From Micromussa lordhowensis (Eukaryota; Cnidaria; Anthozoa; Scleractinia; Lobophylliidae), in NCBI GenBank assembly GCA_964020085.1, contig OZ026599.1, positions 30,769,974-30,833,973 of the forward strand: a stretch of DNA of 64,000 nt. The letters run 5' to 3'. Positions 43,339 through 55,600 of the stretch are shown here, one piece after another. The translations under genes and the position numbers were made by a program. Each line of letters begins with the position of its first letter. Within the stretch, counting starts at the first letter, position 1. The notes under the pieces are model-generated. The model was given only the letters and a program-made list of their open reading frames with translations, was not told the DNA's origin and did no database searches.

Positions 43339-45073
43339 AATCGGCCATTTTCTGAGATTTTGCCAAGGGGGGACCAAGGGAAAATGCTCAAAAAAGTAGG
43401 CCGACTATAGGGGCTTCAAAAACACCCTGGCGCAAATGCCATCATCTCCTAATTAGTATGCACTTGAAGTGCAAACAAAGGGCAACATTTTGCTGCAAAC
43501 TGCCGCTCCATAAGTGTCCGTATAGCCGAGTTATGACAATGTTGGCAAGGACACCTAAATCGGCCATTTTCTGAGATTTTGCCAAGGGGGGACCAAGGGA
43601 AAATGCTCAAAAAAGTTCGCCGGCTATAGGGGCTTCAAAAACACCCTGGCGCAAATGCCAACATCTCCTAATTTGTATGCACTTGAAGTGCGAACATAGG
43701 ACAACATTTTGCTGCAAACTGCCGCTCCATAAGTGTCCGTATAGCCGAGTTATGACAATGTTGGCAAGGACACAAAAATCGGCCATTTTCTGAGATTTTG
43801 CCAAGGGGGGACAATGGGAAAATGCTCAAAAAAGTAGGCCGATTATAGGGGCTTCAAAACCACCCTGGCGCAAATGCAATCATCTCCTAATTAATATGCA
43901 CTTGAAGTGCAAACATACGACAACATTTTGCTGCAAACTGCCCGTCCATAAGTGTCCGTATAGCCGAGTTATGACAATGTTGGCAAGGACACCTAAATCG
44001 GCCATTTTCTGAGATTTTGCCAAGGGGAAACCAAGGGAAAATGCTCAAAAAAGTAGACCGACTATAGGGGCTTCAAAAACACCCTGGCGCAAATGCCATC
44101 ATCTCCTAATTAGTATGCCCTTCAAGTGCAAACATAGCACAACATTTTGCTGCAAACTGCCGCTCCATAAGTGTCCGTATAGCCGAGTTATGACAATGTT
44201 GGCAAGGACACCTAAATTGGCCATTTTCTGAGATTTTGCCAAGGTGGGACCAAGGGAAAATGCTCCAAAAAGTAGGCCGACTATAGGGGCTTCAAAAACA
44301 CCCTGGCGCAAATGCCATCATCTCCTAATTAGTATGCACTTGAAGTGCAAACATAGGACAACATTTTGCTGCAAACTGCCGCTCCATAAGTGTCCGTATA
44401 GCCGAGTTATGACAATGTTGGCAAGGACACCTAAATCGGCCATTTTCTGAGATTTTGCCAAGCGGGGACCAAGGGAAAATGCTCAAAAAAGAAGCCCGAC
44501 TATAAGGGCTTCAAAAACACCCTGGCGCAAATGCCATCATCTCCTAATTAGTATGCACTTGAAGTGCAAACATAGGACAACATTTTGCTGCAAACTACCG
44601 CTCCATAAGTGTCCGTATAGCCGAATTATGACAATGTTGGCAAGGACACCTAAATCGGCCATTTTCTGAGATTTTGCCAAGCGGGGACCAAGGGAAAATG
44701 CTCAAAAAAGAAGCCCGACTACAATGGCTTCAAAAACACCCTGGCGCAAATGCCATCATCTCCTAATTAGTATGCACTTGAAGTGCAAACATAGGACAAC
44801 ATTTTGCTGCAAACTACCGCTCCATAAGTGTCCGTATAGCCGAATTATGACAATGTTGGCAAGGACACCTAAATCGGCCATTTTCTGAGATTTTGTTAAG
44901 GGGGGACCAAATGAAAATGCTCAAAAAAGTTGGCCGACTATAGGGGCTTGAAAAACACCCTGGCGCAAATGCCATCATCTCCTAATTAGTATGCACTTGA
45001 AGTGCAAACATAGGACAACATTTTGCTGCAAACTGCCGCTCCATAAGTGTCCGTATAGCCGAGTTATGACAAT
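43339..45073 (+). repeat. 219-bp satellite, block 2 (~8 monomers)
   Basis: Satellite monomers continue between the LINE and the Harbinger element. Variants such as AAGAAGCCCGACTA are shared by neighbouring monomers (about 44490 and 44709). Confidence 0.95.
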
Positions 45074-45098
45074 AGGGAACTTAAGCATCGACGACGAA
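45074..45098 (+). repeat. Left terminal inverted repeat of the Harbinger element
   Basis: AGGGAACTTAAGCATCGACG plus GACGAA, flanked by the AAT target duplicate. It pairs perfectly with 48985-49009. Confidence 0.93.
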
Positions 45099-45255
45099 CT
45101 GGATGACGACGACTTTTCATGTCCGTGAAAGACTGGGGAGACGGTTTCGCTTTCGGCGGGAAAACTAAAAGTTAAGCAGCCGTTCTTAAAAAAAGACGAC
45201 GAAACTTTCTGTACGTGCGATAATTAATGAAAGTTTTCTGCCTTTATGCGGGTTT

Positions 45256-46741
45256 ATGGCTTTTAGCGACGTCCGTAATTTTCTTCTTATAAGCCGTGCT
45301 GATGGTATCATCGATGATGAAGAATTTATTGTGCTTTACGACCTTTATTCTTCGAAAGATCCGGATTTTCCATACGATCATTACACAGCTTTCGACCTTG
45401 ATGCGCTCGATGAATCAGAATGTGTAGCAAAGTTTCGTTTTTGTAAACGGGATGTACGAAAGTTATCAAACGTTCTGCAGATTCCAGACACCATAATCTA
45501 CAATCAACGGTCCATTTGTGACGGCATGGAAGGTCTTTGCATACTACTGAAGCGAATGTCTTACCCGTGTAGATATGGAGATATGATTCACAAGTTTGCT
45601 AAACCCGTGCCAGTTCTGAGTATGATTAATAACCACACGATTGACTACATTTATGATACTCATGGACATAAGGTACTGAACTGGAATCATGAAATTCTTA
45701 GTCCTGTTAACCTCCAAACGTATGTTAATGCTATAACAGCCAAGGGAGCTCCACTGGACAACTGCTTTGGGTTCATTGACGGAACGGTAAGACCTATTTC
45801 ACGCCCCGGAGAACACCAAAGAATTCTTTACAATGGCCATAAGCGGGTACACGCCCTCAAGTTTCAAAGCATAGCACTGCCAAATGGTATCATAGGAAAT
45901 CTGTATGGCCCGGTTGGTAAGTAACAGCCAATATAACTGAATTTGAACTTCAAGCATTTGGATTGCTTAGGGTGTACTTAGTTGCTTTAATGAACTTGCA
46001 ACTCTCATGTGCAAGCTGTACTTGACTTATTTTTAACATATTTCCTAAAAGGGGCATATCCTATTAACTGTAAAATGGTTGTTCATGTAAATTTATGCTC
46101 CTTTAGTTTAACGAAAATATCCAACGAGAACCCCCCCCCCCCCCCAATCCCTAGACCACCATGCCTGCAGTCATTTAATAAAATATGTAGTCAAACAAAT
46201 CACCTGCCATCCAAGTACTGACCCTACTTTACACATCCCCATCACTTCCTCCCTGTCAAAAATACACCTCAATGCTGTTCCTATTCATTTTTTTACCTAA
46301 CGTCTAATATGATATCTGTCCATTTTTAGAAGGAAGAAAACATGATGCTGGCATGCTTGCTGACTCAAGGTTGCTTGATGACTTGGAGCAGTTTGCTTTT
46401 AATCCAGCTGGCCAGCCCCTCTGTGTCTATGGTGACCCAGCTTACCCACTACGAATACATCTTCAACAACCCTTCAAGTATGGTGTTCTTACTCCCCAAT
46501 GGAGGAATACAACCACAGAATGAGTGCTGTCAGGACTTCTGTAGAGTGGCTCTTTGGAGATGTAGTAAATTCATTTAAATTCAATGACTTTAAAAAAAAT
46601 TTGAAGATCTTTCTTAACAGTGTTGGAAAGATTTATGTAGTTTCTGTGATACTTCAAAATGCACTGACATGTTTGTATGGAAACCTGACCTCCACTTTTT
46701 TTGAGCTCACACCACCAAGACTTGAAGATTATTTTGCTTAG
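45256..46741 (+). pseudogene. Harbinger transposase (DDE_Tnp_4 type), two exons, one frameshift
   Basis: Exon 1 is 45256-45916 and exon 2 is 46330-46741. The 413-bp intron has GTAAGT and TTTTTAG ends in phase 1, and joining restores the family hallmark YGPVEGRKHDAGML. Catalytic positions: Asp175 in GFIDGTVRP, Asp256 in VYGDPAYPLR, and Glu in SVEWLFG (codon 46544-46546). Exon 2 changes frame at about 46494-46500 (CCCCAATGG): upstream homology is in the frame reading LTPQ, downstream in the frame reading EYNHRMSAVRTSVEW. Loss of one base, perhaps in the C-run, would explain it, so this copy is either dead or miscalled by one base. The enzyme cuts and pastes the element together with the SANT/Myb partner. 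The intron contains a poly-C run at 46131-46145. Confidence 0.88.
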
Positions 46742-47753
46742 GAAATGGTATGAGCAGGTTACTAAAAACTGCAGCTTTAACTATGTGTAAGCTATAAAGC
46801 CAGCATTAGCTGTTTTTGAATAGGTTGGGCAATACTGTTTAAAAAACTGTGAAATCTAGTTCTATTTTGTTTGCTTATCCTTTTTTACATTTACCAGTAG
46901 TTTTGAAATTTCTCTATAACCATTAAAGCACATATCTCAGATTGCTGGCAATTAGTTTCTAAGTGTTTCCATCTAAGGCAGTCTTGTTTTAAATACATAA
47001 CTAAGACATATATCATTTGGAAAAATGTTTATGAACTTAGTATTCGACGTAAAAAAAAGTGTACAGCTGTGAAATTCTTAATAAAGTAATGCACCTAGCA
47101 ATGTAAATCCTGTTTGTGTGTGTGTGTGTGTGTGGGGGGGGGGGGGGGAGTGCAGGCATAGGTTTGGGATTTGAGCTTAGCTGAGACTTGCTGTTCAATT
47201 GTCCCCACGACAGGACAATAACTATCGGTACTGTCAAGTCCTCACCACCTATGCCCACACCCCCTTCCCCCTCCAAGAATAGAGTAGTTTTTACATTGAC
47301 AGGTGCATCAAAGAATTTACTACATGAAGAGCAATTCCCCCAATGTCATAAGAAATATTTAAAAATATCCCTTTAGTAATTGCACATTAGGGGAAACTTT
47401 GGACAATTAGGCCCCTTTGAACAGAACAATATCTGCCTATTGACAAAGATTTTTTTTTTTTCTTCATGAAAGTCACTAAATTTTATTTAGAAAATGAATA
47501 ATCACATCTATCGACAATGTTCTGATTCAAATATAAAGGAGCTATGGAAGGTTAACATGTTTTTTGTAGCTAATTTTATAAATTAACAGAGAGATAGTAA
47601 CTCGCACAATGTCCAGTGCTCAGTCAAGCTAAGCATTTAACATTTCCAATGAACATATTTCCTGTCACTAATGAATCAGTTAAATGGACACTTGGTAGAT
47701 AAACGAAGTAATAACAAAAGTCAACTCAACAAGTTCAGAGCATAGGTTCGAGC
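46742..47753. other. Non-coding spacer between the two Harbinger genes
   Basis: Contains a TG dinucleotide run followed by a G-run (about 47114-47148). The two genes converge here, so both 3' ends and their polyadenylation sites should lie in it. No further ORF of note. Confidence 0.6.
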
Positions 47754-48690
47754 TTAATGCTTTTTGATATTTTCCAACAATGCCATAAAAACCTTGTTTT
47801 GCTGGCTAAGCATAATTTGAAGGTTTTGCTGTTGAAGCTGCTGCTGTTGCTGCATCTGGTTCATCAGCGCTGAGAACACGGTCTGTTGCTGCTGCGCAGC
47901 CTCTTCTTGTCTGGTTTCTGCTAGATCAAGCTCTCTTTTTTTGACGGCTAACTCTTCCTTCTTCAATTCTCTCTCCTTCTCTGACTTCTCGGCCAAAAAC
48001 TCGATTGCATCAAAGGTGCTTCTTCTCAATTTAGATTTTTTTGATTTCTCACCACTATCATCGCTCTTTCTTTTTATTGTGTGAAGAGCGGCTTGTCTGA
48101 TTTCCTCCGCTGCAGCTTTTTCTTTCTCATCTTTTGCCTTCTTCTCGTTTTTCAGGGCATCAGTCTTTTCTTCTGCGATCTTCTCTCGCTCCCGAATCTC
48201 CTCCAGTAAGGTATCGAGCTCTGTGGGCTCTGGGACATCGATCCCGGATGCTTTCTCTTCTTCTCTTTGCTTTAGTTTGTGCCTGGAAATCAGGAGTGCA
48301 TACCGATCTCTCACCACCCTCGCTGTAACCCTGAACTCCGGCCTCTTCAGAGAATTGAAATAGGCCGCGATGCCTTCCCATACTTTTCCTCTTTCGCTGC
48401 TTTTCGGTTTAAAATTGTAAGCTTCACTCGTTAAAGCTTCGCGAAGCATCAGGATATTATGGTCTTCCGTCCAAACAAAATATCTGGATTTATTTGCTGT
48501 CAAAAGAACACGAAAATATATATTTTGTACCAAAACTGATGATTTATACCTTGAACTGCAGCATAAAATTAGCAAAATGATATGTAGGTCTAAACTAAGA
48601 ACAACATGATTTCAAATTTTCTAAAATTCTCCTTTAAGGGACACAGAAAAACTTACATTTCTTTTGAACTGATTCTTGCTCGCCGGCCAT
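47754..48690 (-). CDS. Harbinger SANT/Myb-like DNA-binding partner protein, two exons
   Basis: Exon 1 is 48690-48657 (MAGEQESVQKK) and exon 2 is 48496-47754. The 160-bp phase-1 intron has GTAAGT and TTTGACAG ends, and the joined product is 258 residues. The start in ACCATGG at 48690 replaces a longer reading that would run into the intron. A SANT/Myb-like trihelical domain follows (RYFVWTEDHNILMLREAL ... VWEGIAAYFNSL ... RVVRDRYALLISRHK). After it come a charged coiled coil, a KRKSDDSGEKSKKSKLRR nuclear signal, and a Gln-rich C-terminal helix (QMQQQQQLQQQNLQ). In Harbinger elements this protein binds the element ends and helps bring the transposase into the nucleus. The frame is intact. Confidence 0.88.
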
Positions 48691-48984
48691 GGTTTCGGAT
48701 CCTTCTGAAAGAAAACTCATTTTAGTTTGTTGAAATTCGCTAAACTGTTAAACTTTTAACCTCCACTGGTCCGCAAATAATACAAAAAACAATTATTACA
48801 ACAGAAGGTGGGGATGGATGTTAATCAGCATGCAAAAGTTTAGTTATTTACTTACGTTTTCACCAGAACGAAAACCTGCTGAGATTCAGTCGTCGACGAA
48901 GGCTAGACGACGTTTTGACAACATCGCACATGCGCAGAACGCTCGCGCGGGAAATTTTACTTCCGCCCGTCGTCGTCGTGCCAT

Positions 48985-49009
48985 TTCGTCGTCGATGCTT
49001 AAGTTCCCT
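48985..49009 (-). repeat. Right terminal inverted repeat of the Harbinger element
   Basis: Reverse complement of the left end, followed by the second AAT and the rest of the interrupted monomer (GTTGGCAAGG). Confidence 0.93.
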
Positions 49010-51439
49010 AATGTTGGCAAGGACACCTAAATCGGCCATTTTCTGAGATTTTGCCAAGGGGGGACCAAGGGAAAATGCTCAAAAAAGTAGGCCGACTATA
49101 GGGGCTTCAAAAACACCCTGGCGCAAATGCCATCATCTCCTAATTAGTATGCACTTGAAGTGCAAACATAGGACAACATTATGCTGCAAACTGCCACTCC
49201 ATAAGTGTCCGTATAGCAAAGTTATGACAATGTTGGCAAGGACACCTAAATCGGCCATTTTCTGAGATTTTGCCAAGGGCGGACCAAGGGAAAATGCTCA
49301 AAAAAGTAGGCCGACTATAGGGGCTTCAAACAAACCCTGGCGCAAATGCCACCATCTCCTAATTAGTATGCACTTGAAGTGCAAACATAGGACAACATTT
49401 TGCTGCAAACTGCCGCTCCATAAGTGTCCGTATAGCCGAGTTATGACAATGTTGGCAAGGACACCTAAATCGGCCATTTTCTGAGATTTTGCCAAGGGGG
49501 GACCAAGGGAAAATGCTCAAAAAAGTAGGCCGACTATAGGGGCTTCAAAAACACCCTGGCGCAAATGCCATCATCTCCTAATTACTATGCACTTAAAGTG
49601 CAAACATAGGACAACATTTTGCCGCAAACTGCCGCTCCATAAGTGTCCGTATAGCCGAGTTATGACAATGTTGGCAAGGACACCTAAATCGGCCATTTTC
49701 TGAGATTTTGCCAAGGGGGGACCAAGGGAAAATGCTCAAAAAAGTAGGCCGACTATAGGGGCTTCAAAAACACCCTGGCGCAAATGCCATCATCTCCTAA
49801 TTAGTATGCACTTCAAGTGCAAACATAGGACAACATTTTGCTGCAAACTGCCGCTCCATAAGTGTCCGTATAGCCGAGTTATGACAATGTTGGCAAGGAC
49901 ACCTAAATCGGCCATTTTCTGAGATTTTGCCAAGGGGGGACCAAGGGAAATGGTTTAAAAAAAGTAGGCCGACCATAGGGGCTTCAAAAACACCCTGGCG
50001 CAAATGCCATCATCTCCTTATTAGTATGCACTTGAAATGCAAACATAGCACAACATTTTGCTGCAAACTGCCGCTCCATAAGTGTCCGTATAGCCGAGTT
50101 ATGACAATGTTGGCAAGGACACCTAAATCGGCCATTTTCTGAGATTTTGCCAAGGGGGGACCAAGGGAAATGGTTTAAAAAAAGTAGGCCGACCATAGGG
50201 GCTTCAAAAACACCCTGGCGCAAATGCCATCATCTCCTTATTAGTATGCACTTGAAATGCAAACATAGGACAACATTTTGCTGCAAACTGCCGCTCCATA
50301 AGTGTCCGTATAGCCGAGTTATGACAATGTTGGCAAGGACACCTAAATCGGCCATTTTCTGAGATTTTGCCAAGGGGGGACCAAGGGAAAATGCTCAAAA
50401 AAGTAGGCCGACTATAGGGGCTTCAAAAACACCCTGGCGCAAATGCCATCATCTCCTAATTAGTATGCACTTGAAGTGCAAACATAGGACAACATTTTGC
50501 TGCAAACTGCCGCTCCATAAGTGTCCGTATAGCCGAGTTATGACAATGTTGGCAAGGGCACCTAAATCATCCATTTTCTGAGATTCTGCCAAGGGGGGAC
50601 CAAGGGAAAATGCTCAAACAAGTAGGCCGACTATAGGGGCTTCAAAAACACCCTGGCGCAAATGCCATCATCTCCTAATTAGTATGCACTTGAAGTGCAA
50701 ACATAGGACAACATTTTGCTGCAAACTGCCGCTCCATAAGTGTCCGTATAGCCGAGTTATGACAATGTTGGCAAGGACACCTAAATCGCCCATTTTCTGA
50801 GATTTTGCAAACGGAGGACAAAGGGAAAATGCTCAAAAAATTAGGTCGACTATAGGGGCTTCAAAAACACCCTGGCGCAAATGCCATCATCTCCTAATAA
50901 GTATGCCCTTCAAGTGCAAACATAGGACAACATTTTGCTGCAAACTGCCGCTCCATAAGTTTCCGTATAACCGAGTTATGACAATGTTGGCAAGGACACC
51001 TAAATCGGCCATTTTCTGAGATTTTGCCAAGGGGGGACCAAGGGAAAATGCTCAAAAAAGTAGGCCGACTATAGGGGCTTCAAACAAACCCTGGCGCAAA
51101 TGCCATCATCTGCTAATTAGTATGCACTTGAAGTGCAAACATAGGACAACATTTTGCTGCAAACTGCCGCTCCATAAGTGTCCGTATAGCCGAGTTATGA
51201 CAATGTTGGCAAGGACACCTAAATCGGCCATTTTCTGAGATTTTGCCAAGCGGGGACCAAGGGAAAATGCTCAAAAAAGTAGGCCGACTATAGGGGCTTC
51301 AAAAACACCCTGGCGCAAATGCCATCAATTCCTAATTTGTATGCACTTAAAGTGCAAACATAGGAAAACATTTTGCTGCAAACTGCCGCTCCATAAGTGT
51401 CCGTATAGCCGAGTTATGACAATGTTGGCAAGGACACCT

Positions 51440-54400
51440 AAATCGCCCATTTTCTGAGATTTTGCAAACGGAGGACCAAGGAAAAATACTCAAAAAATTA
51501 GGTCGACTATAGGGGCTTCAAAAACACCCTGGCGCAAATGCCATCATCTCCTTATTAGTATGCACTTGAAATGCAAACATAGGACAACATTTTGCTGCAA
51601 ACTGCCGCTCCATAAGTGTCCGTATAGCCGAGTTATGACAATGTTGGCAAGGGCACCTAAATCATCCATTTTCTGAGATTCTGCCAAGGGGGGACCAAGG
51701 GAAAATGCTCAAACAAGTAGGCCGACTATAGGGGCTTTAAAAACACCCTGGCGCAAATGCCATCATATCCTCATTAGTATGCACTTAAAGTGCAAACATA
51801 GGACAACATTTTGCTGCAAACTGCCGCTCCATAAGTGTCCGTATAGCCGAGTTATGACAATGTTGGCAAGGACGCCTAAATCGGCCATTTTCTGAGATTT
51901 TGCCAAGGGGGGACCAAAGGAAAATGCTCAAAAACGTAGGCCGACTATAGGGGCTTCAAAAACACCCTGGCGCAAATGCCATCATCTCCTAATTACTATG
52001 CAGTTGAAGTGCAAACATAGGACAACATTTTGCTGCAAACTGCCGCTCCATAAGTGTCCGTATAGCCGAGTTATGACAATGTTGGCAAGGACACCTAAAT
52101 CGGCCATTTTCTGAGATTTTGCCAAGGGGGGACCAAGGGAAAATGCTCAAAAAATAAGGCCGACTATAGGGGCTTCAAAAACACCCTGGCGCAAATGCCA
52201 TCATCTCCTAATTAGTATGCACTTGAAGTGCAAACATAGGACAACATTTTGCTGCAAACTGCCGTTCCATAAGTGTCCGTATAGCCAAATTATGACAATG
52301 TTGGCAAGGACACCTAAATCGGCCATTTTCTGAGATTTTGCCAAGGGGGGACCAAGGGAAAATGCTCAAAAAAGGAGGCCGACTATAGGGGCTTCAAAAA
52401 CACCCTGGCGCAAATGCCATCATCTCCTAATTAGTATGCACTTGAAGTGCAAACATAGGACAACATTTTGCTGCAAACTGCCGCTCCATAAGTGTCCGTA
52501 TAGCCGAGTTATGACAATGTTGGCAAGGACACCTAAATCGGCCATTTTCTGAGATTTTTCCAAGGAGGGACCAAGGGAAAATGCTCAAAAAAGTAGGCCG
52601 ACTATAGGGGCTTCAAAAACACCCTGGCGCAAATGCCATCATCTCCTAATTAGTATGCACTTGAAGTGCAAACATAGGACAACATTTTGCTGCAAACTGC
52701 CGCTCCATAAGTGTCCGTATAGCCGAGTTATGACAATGTTGGCAAGGACACCTAAATCGGCCATTTTCTGAGATTTTGCCAAGCGGGGACCAAGGGAAAA
52801 TGATCAAAAAAGTAGGCCGACTATAGGGGCTTCAAAAACCCCCTGGCGCAAATGCCATCAATTCCTAATTTTTATGCACTTAAAGTGCAAACATAGGAAA
52901 ACATTTTGCTGCAAACTGCCGCTCCATAAGTGTCCGTATAGCCGAGTTATGACAATGTTGGCAAGGACACCTAAATCGGCCATTTTCTGAGATTTTGCCA
53001 AGGGGGGACCAAGGGAAAATGCTCAAAAAAGTAGGCCGACTATGGGGACTTCAAAAACACCCTGGCGCAAATGCCATCATCTCCTAATTTGTATGCGGTT
53101 GAAGTGCAAACGTAGGACAACATTTTGCTGCAAACTGCCGCTCCATAAGTGTCCGTATAGCCGAGTTATGACAATGTTGGCAAGGACACCTAAATCGGCC
53201 ATTTTCTGAGATTTTGCCAAAGGGGGACCAAGGGAAAATGTCCAAAAAAGTAGGCTGACTATAGGGGCTTCAAAAACACCCTGGCGCAAATGCCATCATC
53301 TCCTAATTAGTATGCACTTGAAGTACAAACATAGGAAAACATTTTGCTGTAAACTGCCGCTCCATAAGTGTCCGTATAGCCGAGTTATGACAATGTTGGC
53401 AAGGACACCTTAATCGGCCATTTTCTGAGATTTTGCCAAGGGGGGACCAAGGGAAAATGCTCAAAAAAGTAGGCCGACTATAGGGGCTTCAAAAACACCC
53501 TGGCGCAAATGCCATCAATTCCTAATTTGTATGCACTTAAAGTGCAAACATAGGAAAACATTTTGCTGCAAACTGCCGCTCCATAAGTGTCCGTATAGCC
53601 GAGTTATGACAATGTTGGCAAGGACACCTAAATCGCCCATTTTCTGAGATTTTGCAAACGGAGGACCAAGGAAAAATACTCAAAAAATTAGGTCGACTAT
53701 AGGGGCTTCAAAAACACCCTGGCGCAAATGCCATCATCTCCTTATTTGTATGCACTTGAAATGCAAACATAGGACAACATTTTGCTGCAAACTGCCGCTC
53801 CATAAGTGTCCGTATAGCCGAGTTATGACAATGTTGGCAAGGGCACCTAAATCATCCATTTTCTGAGATTCTGCCAAGGGGGGACCAAGGGAAAATGCTC
53901 AAACAAGTAGGCCGACTATAGGGGCTTTAAAAACACCCTGGCGCAAATGCCATCATATCCTCATTAGTATGCACTTAAAGTGCAAACATAGGACAACATT
54001 TTGCTGCAAACTGCCGCTCCATAAGTGTCCGTATAGCCGAGTTATGACAATGTTGGCAAGGACACCTAAATCGGCCATTTTCTGAGATTTTGCCAAGGGG
54101 GGACCAAAGGAAAATGCTCAAAAACGTAGGCCGACTATAGGGGCTTCAAAAACACCCTGGCGCAAATGCCATCATCTCCTAATTACTATGCAGTTGAAGT
54201 GCAAACATAGGACAACATTTTGCTGCAAACTGCCGCTCCATAAGTGTCCGTATAGCCGAGTTATGACAATGTTGGCAAGGACACCTAAATCGGCCATTTT
54301 CTGAGATTTTGCCAAGGGGGGACCAAGGGAAAATGCTCAAAAAATAAGGCCGACTATAGGGGCTTCAAAAACACCCTGGCGCAAATGCCATCATCTCCTA

Positions 54401-55600
54401 ATTAGTATGCACTTGAAGTGCAAACATAGGACAACATTTTGCTGCAAACTGCCGTTCCATAAGTGTCCGTATAGCCAAATTATGACAATGTTGGCAAGGA
54501 CACCTAAATCGGCCATTTTCTGAGATTTTGCCAAGGGGGGACCAAGGGAAAATGCTCAAAAAAGGAGGCCGACTATAGGGGCTTCAAAAACACCCTGGCG
54601 CAAATGCCATCATCTCCTAATTAGTATGCACTTGAAGTGCAAACATAGGACAACATTTTGCTGCAAACTGCCGCTCCATAAGTGTCCGTATAGCCGAGTT
54701 ATGACAATGTTGGCAAGGACACCTAAATCGGCCATTTTCTGAGATTTTCCCAAGGAGGGACCAAGGGAAAATGCTCAAAAAAGTAGGCCGACTATAGGGG
54801 CTTCAAAAACACCCTGGCGCAAATGCCATCATCTCCTAATTAGTATGCACTTGAAGTGCAAACATAGGACAACATTTTGCTGCAAACTGCCGCTCCAAAA
54901 GTGTCCGTATAGCCGAGTTATGACAATGTTGGCAAGGACACCTAAATCGGCCATTTTCTGAGATTTTGCCAAGCGGGGACCAAGGGAAAATGCTCAAAAA
55001 AGTAGGCCGACTATAGGGGCTTCAAAAACCCCCTGGCGCAAATGCCATCAATTCCTAATTTTTATGCACTTAAAGTGCAAACATAGGAAAACATTTTGCT
55101 GCAAACTGCCGCTCCATAAGTGTCCGTATAGCCGAGTTATGACAATGTTGGCAAGGACACCTAAATCGGCCATTTTCTGAGATTTTGCCAAGGGGGGACC
55201 AAGGGAAAATGCTCAAAAAAGTAGGCCGACTATGGGGACTTCAAAAACACCCTGGCGCAAATGCCATCATCTCCTAATTTGTATGCGGTTGAAGTGCAAA
55301 CGTAGGACAACATTTTGCTGCAAACTGCCGCTCCATAAGTGTCCGTATAGCCGAGTTATGACAATGTTGGCAAGGACACCTAAATCGGCCATTTTCTGAG
55401 ATTTTGCCAAAGGGGGACCAAGGGAAAATGTCCAAAAAAGTAGGCTGACTATAGGGGCTTCAAAAACACCCTGGCGCAAATGCCATCATCTCCTAATTAG
55501 TATGCACTTGAAGTACAAACATAGGAAAACATTTTGCTGTAAACTGCCGCTCCATAAGTGTCCGTATAGCCGAGTTATGACAATGTTGGCAAGGACACCT
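51440..55600 (+). repeat. 10-monomer higher-order repeat (2190 bp), ~1.9 copies
   Basis: TTTTGCAAACGGAGGACCAA lies near 51462 and 53652, CTATGGGGACTTC near 53040 and 55230, and TATGCGGTTGAAG near 53093 and 55283. All are 2190 bp apart with almost no other change between the two blocks. Confidence 0.9.

Larger units (their letters stand above)
45074..49009. mobile_element. PIF/Harbinger DNA transposon, 3936 bp
   Basis: The ends are perfect inverted repeats of at least 25 bp (AGGGAACTTAAGCATCGACG... at the left, its complement at the right) with GACGAC-rich subterminal sequence. The satellite trinucleotide AAT is duplicated at 45071-45073 and 49010-49012, and the 3-bp length fits Harbinger. 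Inside are a split DDE transposase gene on + and a SANT/Myb-type gene on -, converging, which is the standard two-gene content. The intact termini suggest recent activity. Confidence 0.93.

Noticed and set aside
46342..46578. Separate 78-codon ORF in the Harbinger element
   Set aside because: It is another frame of transposase exon 2, whose real frame encodes VYGDPAYPLR.
48497..48575. Extended N-terminus for the SANT/Myb protein (start at 48575)
   Set aside because: That reading runs through intron sequence. The ATG at 48690 with a phase-matched intron gives a better start.
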